Shown here: in pieces, positions 49,151-57,904 of the stretch
How positions within the stretch are numbered: the stretch's first letter is position 1
Layout of the letters: every line of letters starts with the position of its first letter
Origin: JAAXVQ01 sp964604705
Lineage (GTDB): Bacteria; Oederibacteriota; JAAXVQ01
DNA: 64,000 bases
NCBI GenBank assembly: GCA_964604705.1
Contig: CAZSAP010000004.1
Location: 1 to 64,000 of the forward strand
Direction of reading: 5' to 3'
Translations under genes and position numbers: made by a program
Notes under the pieces: generated by a model
The model's database searches: none
What the model saw: the letters and a program-made list of their open reading frames with translations, nothing else
Told to the model about the DNA's origin: nothing

Positions 49151-49747
49151 ATGAAAGTTTGGTTCGGGATCGTGTTGTGTCTGGCGAACTTTGTTTGTGG
49201 TGTCTCAGCAGAAAAAATTATCTTAAGAAACGGTTCGGTGTTGATTGGGACCGTGGTCTCCATGGATGAAAAACAAGTGGTGGTACGATCGGAAGCAGTG
49301 GATCAGGATCAAATCATACCCAAAGAAGCGGTCAAAGAAATACGGGCCACGGAAACCACGGTTGAGCCCTTGAGGACCGATGAAGGTTTTTGGGGTGTGG
49401 GGGTTTGCTTGAACGCCTACGGCGGCGTAGGTTTGCAAAACGCGATCCGGATTTGGCGCTGTCAGTGGAACGTATCGTACCTGAAGTACGTCACCTACGA
49501 CTATGATGGCTATTTCCTGGAAACCCAGTTGCAGTACAACTTTGTGAAATGGGCGCACAAGCGCTTTTTTGGTTTGGGCAGTCTCTCCAAAGCGAGGATC
49601 TTCGAACATGAATTCTTGAATAAAAATCTTGGGGCTGGGTTTGCATGGGATTTATCCTGGGCGGAGTTGGCTTTGTCCGCGGGCATGGGTTCGTCGGATA
49701 GTTCGATGCTCATGAACATAGGACTATCGTTCACGCACTTTTTTTAG
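49151..49747 (+). CDS. Outer-membrane-like protein, tandem paralogue 1
   Basis: 198 aa from ATG 49151 (GGAG at about 8 bases); ATG 49139 is also possible. Signal peptide VWFGIVLCLANFVCGVSA. A short beta domain comes first (EKIILRNGSVLIGTVVSMDEKQVVVRSE, IIPKEAVKEI), which looks like a small SH3/Sm-type barrel. Then a Gly-rich beta region ends in GLSFTHFF, with the C-terminal Phe of beta-barrel outer-membrane proteins. The next gene shares this plan and the THFF ending. No known family assigned. Confidence 0.75.
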   Translation: MKVWFGIVLCLANFVCGVSAEKIILRNGSVLIGTVVSMDEKQVVVRSEAVDQDQIIPKEAVKEIRATETTVEPLRTDEGFWGVGVCLNAYGGVGLQNAIRIWRCQWNVSYLKYVTYDYDGYFLETQLQYNFVKWAHKRFFGLGSLSKARIFEHEFLNKNLGAGFAWDLSWAELALSAGMGSSDSSMLMNIGLSFTHFF

Positions 49748-49824
49748 ACGCGTACGCTCTGAGGCGGAAAGACCCGGGTTTTGTCCAAGCTTAAAACGCT
49801 TGGCCAGAGAGGGAAGGGGTAACG

Positions 49825-50406
49825 ATGTTCAGGTTTTTTTTAGGAGCATGCCTTTTTTTTATGCTGCCCTTGAATCTGCAGGCGGAAGACCGCATTTACT
49901 TGAAGAATGGGGCGCGGTGGGTGGGAACCCTTGTCCATATGGATCAGGCTGAGGTGGTTTTTAAAATCGCGGACATCGAACCTGCCCAACATGTTGCTCG
50001 ATCCGAAGTACTTAAAATTCAAACCCCGGAGAGTGAAGATGCGCCTCCGGTCTCCCGGAATGAAATTTGGGGGTTGGGTGGAGCGCTGGGTCTTTCCGGC
50101 GGGGTAGGTTTGCAAAACACCTTGCGATTTGGACGCTTCCGTTGGACACTTTCAGGTCTGCCCCAGGGGACTTGGGAAAACTCATATTACGGCACCCAGG
50201 TTCAGTTTGATGTGCTGCAAAAGCGGAACAAACGGCTCCTGGTGTATGTCGGCGCTTCGCACGAAGCCAGCCCGCGTTGGGAATACGTGGGGGCCGGTGG
50301 CGGTTTTGGCTGGGCTACGAAATATGTGGATTTTACAGTTAATGCCGGGGTCTCCAATGCCTGGCTGCCCTTTGATTTTAATTTTTCGATCACCCATTTT
50401 TTTTAA
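49825..50406 (+). CDS. Outer-membrane-like protein, tandem paralogue 2
   Basis: 193 aa. Same plan as the gene before: signal peptide (FFLGACLFFMLPLNLQA), the short domain EDRIYLKNGARWVGTLVHMDQAEVVFKI, then LGGALGLSGGVGLQNTLRFGRFRWTLSG and the C-terminal FNFSITHFF. The shared GGVGLQN and NG..VGT..MD motifs show duplication, with wide divergence since. GAAGGGG precedes the ATG. The 77 bases between them hold a CCAAGC/GCTTGG hairpin. Confidence 0.75.
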   Translation: MFRFFLGACLFFMLPLNLQAEDRIYLKNGARWVGTLVHMDQAEVVFKIADIEPAQHVARSEVLKIQTPESEDAPPVSRNEIWGLGGALGLSGGVGLQNTLRFGRFRWTLSGLPQGTWENSYYGTQVQFDVLQKRNKRLLVYVGASHEASPRWEYVGAGGGFGWATKYVDFTVNAGVSNAWLPFDFNFSITHFF

Positions 50407-50448
50407 GGCAATCACGATTTCGCATCCTAAGCCAAACGAGGAGACTCC

Positions 50449-50796
50449 ATGCAGGATTTTCCAATGTTTATGAAGCATCCGTCCAACCGGATCGCCTCGG
50501 GGTCGCAGCATACTCAGGATATCGAAGGGTATGTGTTTGACGGCGTTGAAGGCAGCCAGATGGCGTTTTGGACCTGCCGTACGGACCGCACCTCGGCCGA
50601 ACACGCGCATGACTACGATGAGTACGTGGTCTGTGTGCACGGCGAGTATACCATAACCTTGCCCAGCACGGTGGTCACCCTCCATCCGGGGCAAGAGCTG
50701 TACATCCCGGCCCGGGTGGTGCACGGCGGGCGCTGCCTCGCCGGCACCCGGACCATTCATGCCTTTGGGGGCAAGCGGGCAGAGCGGGCGAAGTGA
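50449..50796 (+). CDS. Single-domain cupin protein
   Basis: 115 aa, cytoplasmic. Cupin motif 1 is TSAEHAHDYDEYVVCVHGEYTI, with His-x-His and a Glu in place for metal binding. Motif 2 is LHPGQELYIPARVVHGGRCL with the last His. Small cupins can be isomerases, dioxygenases or sugar-binding sensors; none can be chosen here. CGAGGAGAC lies before the ATG. It is convergent with the sensor kinase gene and separated by 22 bases. Confidence 0.85.
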   Translation: MQDFPMFMKHPSNRIASGSQHTQDIEGYVFDGVEGSQMAFWTCRTDRTSAEHAHDYDEYVVCVHGEYTITLPSTVVTLHPGQELYIPARVVHGGRCLAGTRTIHAFGGKRAERAK

Positions 50797-50818
50797 AAGC
50801 TCCGCTTGTTTGTGGAGT

Positions 50819-53800
50819 TTATGCCAGCGGCAAACGGAGAATAAAGGTGGTTCCTTGCCCTACGGTGGATTCGACATCGATGGTTCCATTATGCTTTTTT
50901 ACAATGACATTGCGCGCAATGGCCAAGCCTTGGCCGGTTCCCTGGCCCACGGGCTTGGTGGTGAAAAAAGGATCGAATATTTTACTGCGGATTGATTCGG
51001 GTATTCCGTTCCCTGTGTCGGAAATGCGGATTTCAACATGGGTATCTGTAGCCCGCGTTGTCAGGGTAATTTTTCCTTTTTCTCCTGTGGGTTTCAATGC
51101 CTTTTTTCCGAGCGATTCGGTAATGGCGTGGGCCGCGTTGACTACCATGTTTAGAATAACTTGATTAAATTCATTCACCAAACAGGGAACAAGAGGGAGA
51201 CCGGGATCTAAATCGGTTACCACATCCGCCACATATTTCCACTCTGTGCGTGCGACAATAAGGGTGCTTTCGATGGCGTGATTGATATCGGTTAAGGTCT
51301 TTTCTGTGTCTCCCGGATGTGCGAACTCTTTCATGGCTCGGACAATCGTGGAGATACGATTGATGCCGTCTTGGGTCTGCTTGAAGGCTTGGGGCACTTC
51401 CGAATACAAAAAATCAATGTCCGTAGACCTTAAGCGGTCGTCCAAACGCATCCGTAGGTCCGCGGGGAACATGTGGGTGCCGTATTCCTGGTAGGCGCCG
51501 AGCAACTCCTGGGTAAGAGCAAAAACAGCCTGTGCGGAATCCTGCAAAAACTGAACATTGTCGCCGATGTATTGTACCGGCGTATTGATTTCATGCGCAA
51601 TGCCGGACGCAAGCCGTCCGATGGATTCCATTTTTTGGGCTTGGAAAAGCTGCTCATGCAAAGCCCGCTTCTGAGTAATGTCATGAAAAAACCAAATGCG
51701 CCCCAGGGGATCAGCCTTGGTATCTTTCATCGGGGTGGAGTAGGTATCGAAAACACGGCCGTCGTTGAGGGTGAGTTCATCTTGACTGGTTAACGAGGGG
51801 GCTTTTGATAAACTGCGGATTTTATTTAGGAATATTTCCGGTTCCACGACCTGAGCCAGAAGCGCGGGTAAGAGCACGGCCTCGTCTTTTGTTGCTAAAA
51901 TGGCATCGGGAATCCCCCACATTTCTTGAAAACGGCGATTGGTAGAAAGAACGGAACCATGATCATCAACGACCAAGATCCCATCGAGGGTGGCTTCCTG
52001 CTGTGTGGATAGCATAATGTTTCTGAGCCGTAGCTCTTTTTCAATCCATAGACGCCGAATGGTAAGACTGGCCTGTCCGACCAGGGTTTCGATGGTAATG
52101 GTCAGTGAGGAGATGTTGCGCTTGGCCATAATGACCAACCCACCGAAGTGTTGGTCGTACCAGGTGAATCCAATGGTGTGTACCGCATGGACTCCCAAAA
52201 GTTTTTCAGCCGTAAGGCACATGACCTTTGGGAATTTTCGGTTGCCCAAATCGTAGATCCCTTCGGGCAATACGTTTAATTTTCCGCTCCGGTAGGACTG
52301 CAGGGTTTCGGCAGGCATCTCTTCCAAGGGATAGAACATTTGGGAAGGATCAAAACCAAAGAGCGGTGTGATTTTGTCAACAAAGTCACCCATGCCTAAG
52401 CTCGCTATAACCCGGATTCCTTTTTTGACTTCATCCAAGAGGCAAACAAACACATACCCGTCGCCAATGAGCTCGTGAATGGTTTCTCCGATCAAGCGGA
52501 AGGCGTCTTCGAGGGTATTCAGTTGAAGCAGTTGCGCTTGCGTCTTAAAAATGAGCAGGGCGTTTCTTTCCGCTTGTTTGCGCTCGGTGATGTCTCGGGT
52601 GATGCTCAAAATGAGCGGCTGTCCCTGGAAAGCAATGATCTTGGCTGAGAGCAGGCCCGTAATCAGGGTTTTATCTTTTCGCTGGAAAGTGGCTTCGAAG
52701 TTATCGCAATAGCCATTGGTTTTTAGAATGCTAACTACCTTGTCTCGTTCGTCAGCATGTTGCCATATATGGAGCGCATAGATGGATTTTCCTAGGAGTT
52801 CATCACGGGTGTACCCGGTAAGCAAGGCAAACGATTCGTTGCTGTTAACAATGGTGCCATCCAACCCGGAGATGAGCACCCCGTCCGGACTGGTGGAAAA
52901 AATCAATTCGAATTGATCGCGGGTTTCTTTGATTTGCAACGCCGTTTGTTTGTTTTCTTCTTCCATGCGTTCAAGGGCCACGGCCGCCCAATAGATCACC
53001 CCTGAGAGCAAAACTAAAAGAATGACGATAAGCAGCGCGGTGCCGAGAGCGTTTTCAAAGAAACCTTTTTGTTCACCCCAGATTCTTAACCAACCCAGGC
53101 AAATGAGTATTGTAAGCACAATCGGAAATAAACGCTTGATCAGCCAGCCACCCATACTTTGGGAAGTCACAAGGCGCATCATACCTACGGTGGGCCGGTT
53201 TAAGAGCATGCCGATGCAAAAAATCATAAAGAGACACGCGGTATGAAAGGCCATTTGTGCATACACGCCAATGCCGATATGCCAAGTGCCGCGGTACATG
53301 TAGCACGTCAATCCAACCAAACCGATTAGTCCGGATAAAAGTGCGAGTACTTGTTCGAGGATCAAGGCACGTTGGAAATGAAGGCATAACAGCGCACTGC
53401 CGCCGAGGATGAAATTAAGGGCCGTGACGAGTGCCATCCGTCCTGGGAAAAGGGTGCCGATGGCGCCGGCTTTTTCTTGGAAAAATAGGTTGTCAATGCC
53501 GAAATCCAAAGTGAAGACGTATTCACTAAAAGAGAGAATTCCCAGTAAGGTTACTAGACCGGCGCACACGAAAGAGACGGGTCCGGCCATTCGCCAATGG
53601 CTGCGATGCGAGAACAAATACAGTGAACTGCCCAAGAGGACAAATCCAATGGCCGTGTTGGCTTTCATGGCCACAAACCAGGGAAGCACGCTTTTCAACG
53701 TGTGGATGTCAAAGAACCAACCCACTAGAACAGAAAAGCCTACCCCGATAATCACCAGACTGGCATAGCGGCCAGCTGAAATAGAGTGTTCGGGTAACCC

Positions 53801-53821
53801 TGCGGAATGTGATTGCAACAT
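50819..53821 (-). CDS. Membrane sensor histidine kinase with PAS and GAF-like domains
   Basis: 1000 aa from the ATG at 53821 (TTGAGG upstream); the ATG at 53950 has no such site. Eight membrane helices fill residues about 15-310. A PAS domain follows (FELIFSTSPDGVLISGLDGTIVNSNESF...DITERKQAE), then a GAF-like segment, a second PAS (DGILVVDDHGSVLSTNRRFQEMW), then HisKA with His743 in GIAHEINTPVQYIGDN. The ATPase domain has the N box NMVVNAAHAI, SDTGNGIP and GTGQGLAIA. It should autophosphorylate in response to an unknown membrane or small-molecule signal. No response regulator is next to it, so its partner lies elsewhere. Confidence 0.92.
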   Translation of the reverse strand: MLQSHSAGLPEHSISAGRYASLVIIGVGFSVLVGWFFDIHTLKSVLPWFVAMKANTAIGFVLLGSSLYLFSHRSHWRMAGPVSFVCAGLVTLLGILSFSEYVFTLDFGIDNLFFQEKAGAIGTLFPGRMALVTALNFILGGSALLCLHFQRALILEQVLALLSGLIGLVGLTCYMYRGTWHIGIGVYAQMAFHTACLFMIFCIGMLLNRPTVGMMRLVTSQSMGGWLIKRLFPIVLTILICLGWLRIWGEQKGFFENALGTALLIVILLVLLSGVIYWAAVALERMEEENKQTALQIKETRDQFELIFSTSPDGVLISGLDGTIVNSNESFALLTGYTRDELLGKSIYALHIWQHADERDKVVSILKTNGYCDNFEATFQRKDKTLITGLLSAKIIAFQGQPLILSITRDITERKQAERNALLIFKTQAQLLQLNTLEDAFRLIGETIHELIGDGYVFVCLLDEVKKGIRVIASLGMGDFVDKITPLFGFDPSQMFYPLEEMPAETLQSYRSGKLNVLPEGIYDLGNRKFPKVMCLTAEKLLGVHAVHTIGFTWYDQHFGGLVIMAKRNISSLTITIETLVGQASLTIRRLWIEKELRLRNIMLSTQQEATLDGILVVDDHGSVLSTNRRFQEMWGIPDAILATKDEAVLLPALLAQVVEPEIFLNKIRSLSKAPSLTSQDELTLNDGRVFDTYSTPMKDTKADPLGRIWFFHDITQKRALHEQLFQAQKMESIGRLASGIAHEINTPVQYIGDNVQFLQDSAQAVFALTQELLGAYQEYGTHMFPADLRMRLDDRLRSTDIDFLYSEVPQAFKQTQDGINRISTIVRAMKEFAHPGDTEKTLTDINHAIESTLIVARTEWKYVADVVTDLDPGLPLVPCLVNEFNQVILNMVVNAAHAITESLGKKALKPTGEKGKITLTTRATDTHVEIRISDTGNGIPESIRSKIFDPFFTTKPVGQGTGQGLAIARNVIVKKHNGTIDVESTVGQGTTFILRLPLA

Positions 53822-54059
53822 GCCTGCCTCAATGTGCGAACGGGTCTTGAGACCGTGTTCGTTGGAACGCGGAATACTATGCAATGCCAAAAGTATCGGT
53901 TGCCCTACGGATAAGGTGAGGTTTAATCGCAAACGCTTCCTGGCAATCATTGTGAAAGCAAGCAGCCTGTTGGGTGGCTCAAGGTCGGTCGGTGTGTTTC
54001 CGTAACTAGTAAGTAGACAGCTATAGGCGCTGCATCAAAGGCATGAATGAGGAGGAACT

Positions 54060-56204
54060 ATGCGCATCCTAAAACTCGGGATAGGGTTGTTGGGTGGGTT
54101 GCTCTTGGCCGGAAGTGTGTATGCGGAATCATCGGCGGTGGAAACGGTCCCCACGGAATTGCTGTTTTTTGCGGAAATCCCTACGGTAAGCATTGCCGCC
54201 AAATCCGAGGAGTCGCTCCTGGCGGCCTCGGGCACGGTCTATGTGATTACGGAAGAGGACATCAAACGCTACGGCTGGCGCGATATGAAAGATATCCTTA
54301 AGGCCATTCCCAATATGGATTTGATGTGGCAGTACAATTGGCTGAACGGCGGGCAGCGGGGGTTTACGGGGAATTTTTCAGGCACCCTGTTGTTGATTGA
54401 CGGACGTGAGGTGCAAAACCTTTTAGCCAGCGAAGCCTTCATGACCAATGATTTTCCAGCGCATCGTATCAAGCGGGTGGAGGTTCTGCAGGGGCCCAAT
54501 TCAACCCTTTACGGCGGCAATGCCACCCAAGGTGTGATCAACATTGTAACTAAGTTCGGAGACAAAGAAGACAAAGACGTGGCTCGAGCCGAGGTCTTGT
54601 ACGGGGAGGTTGATACCGAACAAGTTGCGGGCGTGTATAAGAAAAACGGGAAGGATTGGGAATTGGGGTTCAGCGCGTCGGAATTTAAATCCAAGCAAAA
54701 CTGGAAAAAACTGGCGGAGTTTGCCGGGAACAACGACTTGTTTTCCCGGTCGCCCAAAGACCCGCTCCGTTACAACGGTGTTCCGCTTTTTCGCAATTCA
54801 GAACAGTCGTGGACCGTGGATCTCTATGCCCGCTTTCTGGATGTGTACGGGGGGTATAATTTCTTTAAGGAAACCAACACCGCGGGTTTGGAATACGTGA
54901 AGTACGCCTACAACAACAACGAGGCGCGACGCGGGTATCGCCAAGTGTTCTTGGGATATCGGTTCAGCTTGTTGGCGGAGTCGTTAAAGGGATTTGTGGA
55001 ATATCAAAACGTGGCTGAGGATGAACAGTGGATTTTGGATACGCCGACCAACGCGGGTACGGCGACGTCTTTTGATACGTTGCAGGAACGTGTGCACAGC
55101 GAATCGTTTGAAGATACCTCGCGCCACCGCGTGACCGGGCAGTTGGACTATACCGGATTGCCGGGCAATCATGTGATTGTCGGCTACGATTGGTGGCGTT
55201 TGAAAATCGACGACTTCCGCGTGCAACAGGATGCGGTGTACACGGATATTAATTCCGATACCATCGCGGCCGGTTGGCCCGTCGATAAGGAAACCACCAA
55301 TAAAAATTCCGTATTCGCGCAAGATACCTTTATGCTCTTAAGCGATGCGCTCAAGATCACTCTCGGAATTCGCTACAACAAACAGGACTTTACCAACGAC
55401 TCAGTTTTGCCGCGGGCTTCTGTGGTCTACATGGTGACGCCGGATTCAGCCGTGAAGCTGACCTACGGACGGGCCTTCCGCCCGCCGAATATTTTTGAGT
55501 ATCAAGGTATGGACAACGGTGTACAGCTTGATTCCCAAGTCATGAACATGGGAGAACTGAATTATTCGCAAAACGCGACTTTGGGCGGAGTGAAGTTGAC
55601 CAACATAGCGGCGGCCTATGTCATGGAAGCGACCAACCTATACTCCAAAGTCTATGTCGGGGGTGGAGCCGGACAGCTCAGTGGGTGGAAAACACAAGTT
55701 ACCTCCGGAGCGTTTAAGGTCCGCGGTTTTGAGGATATGCTGCGGTTCGGCCTGGAAAAATTTACCGGGTTTGTGGGTTTTCGTTATGCCTTGCCGGACA
55801 AGACCCGCGTGGCGGATCAAGATGTGGTGAAAGGCATACCGCTTACAAAGGTTAAGCTGGGCTTGGCGTATGATTTCCTGGAATATCTTTCGGCCGGTCT
55901 TTTCGTGGATCATTGGGCCGAGACCTTCATTGAAGCCAATAAATACCCCTTGGTGTACACCACCGATGCGGCCGGACAAGCGGTGCCTGAGACCGAAGTG
56001 TACACTGTTCCGGCCTGGACATGCATCAACCTCAACTTGAACGTGGGTTCCTTTAAGCTGGAAGGCGCCGAAGCCCTTTTTTCGCTGAGTGTGGAAAATC
56101 TCTTGGACACTCAGTACTACCACGGCAATGTGCGCGGCACCAGTCCGGTTCAGTTTTTGCAACCTCCGCGCACATTCCTGGGCAAAGTGACGTTCACGTT
56201 GTAA
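54060..56204 (+). CDS. TonB-dependent outer-membrane receptor
   Basis: 714 aa with a signal peptide (GIGLLGGLLLAGSVYA). The N-terminal plug (about 45-165) has VYVITEEDIKRYGWRDMKDILKAIPNMD and RIKRVEVLQGPNSTLYGGNATQGVINIVTK. The rest is a 22-strand-type barrel, ending VQFLQPPRTFLGKVTFTL. It takes up a siderophore, vitamin B12 or another chelate with energy from TonB, which is not in the window. ATGAGGAGG precedes the ATG. It is divergent from the sensor kinase gene and has its own terminator. Confidence 0.92.
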   Translation: MRILKLGIGLLGGLLLAGSVYAESSAVETVPTELLFFAEIPTVSIAAKSEESLLAASGTVYVITEEDIKRYGWRDMKDILKAIPNMDLMWQYNWLNGGQRGFTGNFSGTLLLIDGREVQNLLASEAFMTNDFPAHRIKRVEVLQGPNSTLYGGNATQGVINIVTKFGDKEDKDVARAEVLYGEVDTEQVAGVYKKNGKDWELGFSASEFKSKQNWKKLAEFAGNNDLFSRSPKDPLRYNGVPLFRNSEQSWTVDLYARFLDVYGGYNFFKETNTAGLEYVKYAYNNNEARRGYRQVFLGYRFSLLAESLKGFVEYQNVAEDEQWILDTPTNAGTATSFDTLQERVHSESFEDTSRHRVTGQLDYTGLPGNHVIVGYDWWRLKIDDFRVQQDAVYTDINSDTIAAGWPVDKETTNKNSVFAQDTFMLLSDALKITLGIRYNKQDFTNDSVLPRASVVYMVTPDSAVKLTYGRAFRPPNIFEYQGMDNGVQLDSQVMNMGELNYSQNATLGGVKLTNIAAAYVMEATNLYSKVYVGGGAGQLSGWKTQVTSGAFKVRGFEDMLRFGLEKFTGFVGFRYALPDKTRVADQDVVKGIPLTKVKLGLAYDFLEYLSAGLFVDHWAETFIEANKYPLVYTTDAAGQAVPETEVYTVPAWTCINLNLNVGSFKLEGAEALFSLSVENLLDTQYYHGNVRGTSPVQFLQPPRTFLGKVTFTL

Positions 56205-56231
56205 CGGAGTTTACTCGACTCGTGGTTTCTG

Positions 56232-56265
56232 TGCCAGAAGGCCCTGCCTTCTGGCATTTTTTTTT
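56232..56265 (+). terminator. Intrinsic terminator after the TonB-dependent receptor
   Basis: TGCCAGAAGG-CCCTG-CCTTCTGGCA followed by nine T (56257-56265). Confidence 0.92.
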
Positions 56266-56400
56266 GCGGTAGGACGTTGTAGGGATCGGCTGGGAAAATT
56301 TCCATTGCTCAGCACCCCACCCATTAGGTATACTCCTATTTCTTTTTTTGGCATTGGCCATCACAATTACCTTGGGCAATCTTCCAAAGGACATTGAGAC

Positions 56401-57870
56401 ATGTTTAAAGAAATGATCTTCCAGCGAAGGCAATCACGCTTGGCTTTTCTGTTTGCCGTAGGCTGGGTATTGCTCCTCACGAGTATGCCCGTAACTGGGT
56501 TCGCCTATTTTCAAGACGCGACCTTAGGTGTACGTCCGGCAGGCATGGGGGGGGCCTTCACAGCGGTATCAGACGATGCCAACGCGGTTTTGTTCAATCC
56601 TGCTGGCTACAGTGCCGCCTCTTCGGTACAGGCAACCGGCATGTACGCGGATCTTTTCAGCGGACTCAAACCTGTCTTGTACGATGGCCGGGAAGACCGG
56701 TTGGGGTATAGTTTTCTGGCCGCGGTGGCGCCGGTCTCGGAAACCTGGGGTGCTTTTGGCGCCTCCTGGACGCAGTTTTTTTCTTCGGTGTATTCCGAAC
56801 GCACTTTGGCGCTCGGATACAGTCATGCGGTGGAAAGCGTGCATGCACTGCGGCTAGGCGTCAACCTCAAGTTTTTACAGTGGCAGATTGCGGACAATGA
56901 GTTTACCTCAGCTGAGCTTTACCCAACGCACCAAAAAAACGGTATGACGGCGGATCTGGGGGCCCTCGTAACACCGCTGCCGCATTGGACCTGCGGCCTG
57001 AGCGTCGCCAATGGGATGCCGGCGGATATGGGGATGTTTGAACCCGATGTGGTGCCCATGACCTTGCGGGTGGGCTCGGCGTATCTTTGGCAGGGGTTCG
57101 GCACCATGCTGGATTCGGTACAGCCGGCCCTGGATCTTTCACTGCGCGGAACCGAGTGGCGGGCCGCCGCGGGTGTGGAAACCTGGTGGTTCCAGCAACA
57201 TGTGGCCCTGCGCTTGGGCGTGGCCTCGGACCAAATGACGGCCGGCATGGGATTCTGCTACACTCCGTTCGGCTCACCGGTGGCGGTCCAGGCGGACTAT
57301 GCGTTTGCCTATCCGTTTCAAATCAGCGATACCTTGGGCTCCCATCGCATTGGCATGACCTTGGCGTGGACCTCACCCCAGCCCAGCGTGGCCGCTGAAC
57401 CTTTGGCGGTGCCTACTGTTCGTGCGGAAGCGACCCCGGCCCCGACTCCGGCTCCGACACGTGAACCGATCCATGTATCGGCCGTGGATTACTCGAAACT
57501 GCAAGCCATGCATTTTGCCGTGGGGAAAAGTGTGCTCACTGCAGGCGCCGATCTAGCTCTAAAGTATTTGGCGGATTTTTTAAGTGCGCACACCAACTGG
57601 ACCTTGCATATTGACGGCTATGCCTGTGCGCTTGGCACCCGGGAATTTAATCAGCGCTTGTCCGAAGAACGCGCCCAAGCCATTCGTCAACGCCTGATTT
57701 CAAGCTACACCGTCGATGCCTGGCGTGTATCGGCTCAGGGGCACGGCACGGACAACCCGGTCGCGGCCAATGAAAACGAAGATGGACGCATTCAAAACCG
57801 TCGGGTCGAGCTCACCTTGACCGATACCGAAGGGAAGACCTATCGTTTTGAAGAACGCCTGGAAAAATAA
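56401..57870 (+). CDS. PorV-like beta-barrel fused to an OmpA domain
   Basis: 489 aa. After a signal peptide (FLFAVGWVLLLTSMPVTGFA), residues about 35-330 match the PorV/PorQ-like barrel pattern: FQDATLGVRPAGMGGAFTAVSDDANAVLFNPAG at the start and long Gly/aromatic strands. An Ala/Thr/Pro linker leads to a C-terminal OmpA domain (DYSKLQAMHFAVGKSVLTAGADLALKYLADFL; NQRLSEERAQAIRQRL; NRRVELTLTD), which binds peptidoglycan. This joins an outer-membrane barrel to the wall. PorV itself takes part in type IX secretion, which may be relevant to the neighbour with a type A-like C-terminal domain. Confidence 0.85.
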   Translation: MFKEMIFQRRQSRLAFLFAVGWVLLLTSMPVTGFAYFQDATLGVRPAGMGGAFTAVSDDANAVLFNPAGYSAASSVQATGMYADLFSGLKPVLYDGREDRLGYSFLAAVAPVSETWGAFGASWTQFFSSVYSERTLALGYSHAVESVHALRLGVNLKFLQWQIADNEFTSAELYPTHQKNGMTADLGALVTPLPHWTCGLSVANGMPADMGMFEPDVVPMTLRVGSAYLWQGFGTMLDSVQPALDLSLRGTEWRAAAGVETWWFQQHVALRLGVASDQMTAGMGFCYTPFGSPVAVQADYAFAYPFQISDTLGSHRIGMTLAWTSPQPSVAAEPLAVPTVRAEATPAPTPAPTREPIHVSAVDYSKLQAMHFAVGKSVLTAGADLALKYLADFLSAHTNWTLHIDGYACALGTREFNQRLSEERAQAIRQRLISSYTVDAWRVSAQGHGTDNPVAANENEDGRIQNRRVELTLTDTEGKTYRFEERLEK

Positions 57871-57904
57871 ATCCCAAGACATACATAAAGAGGTTGGTAA
57901 CACG

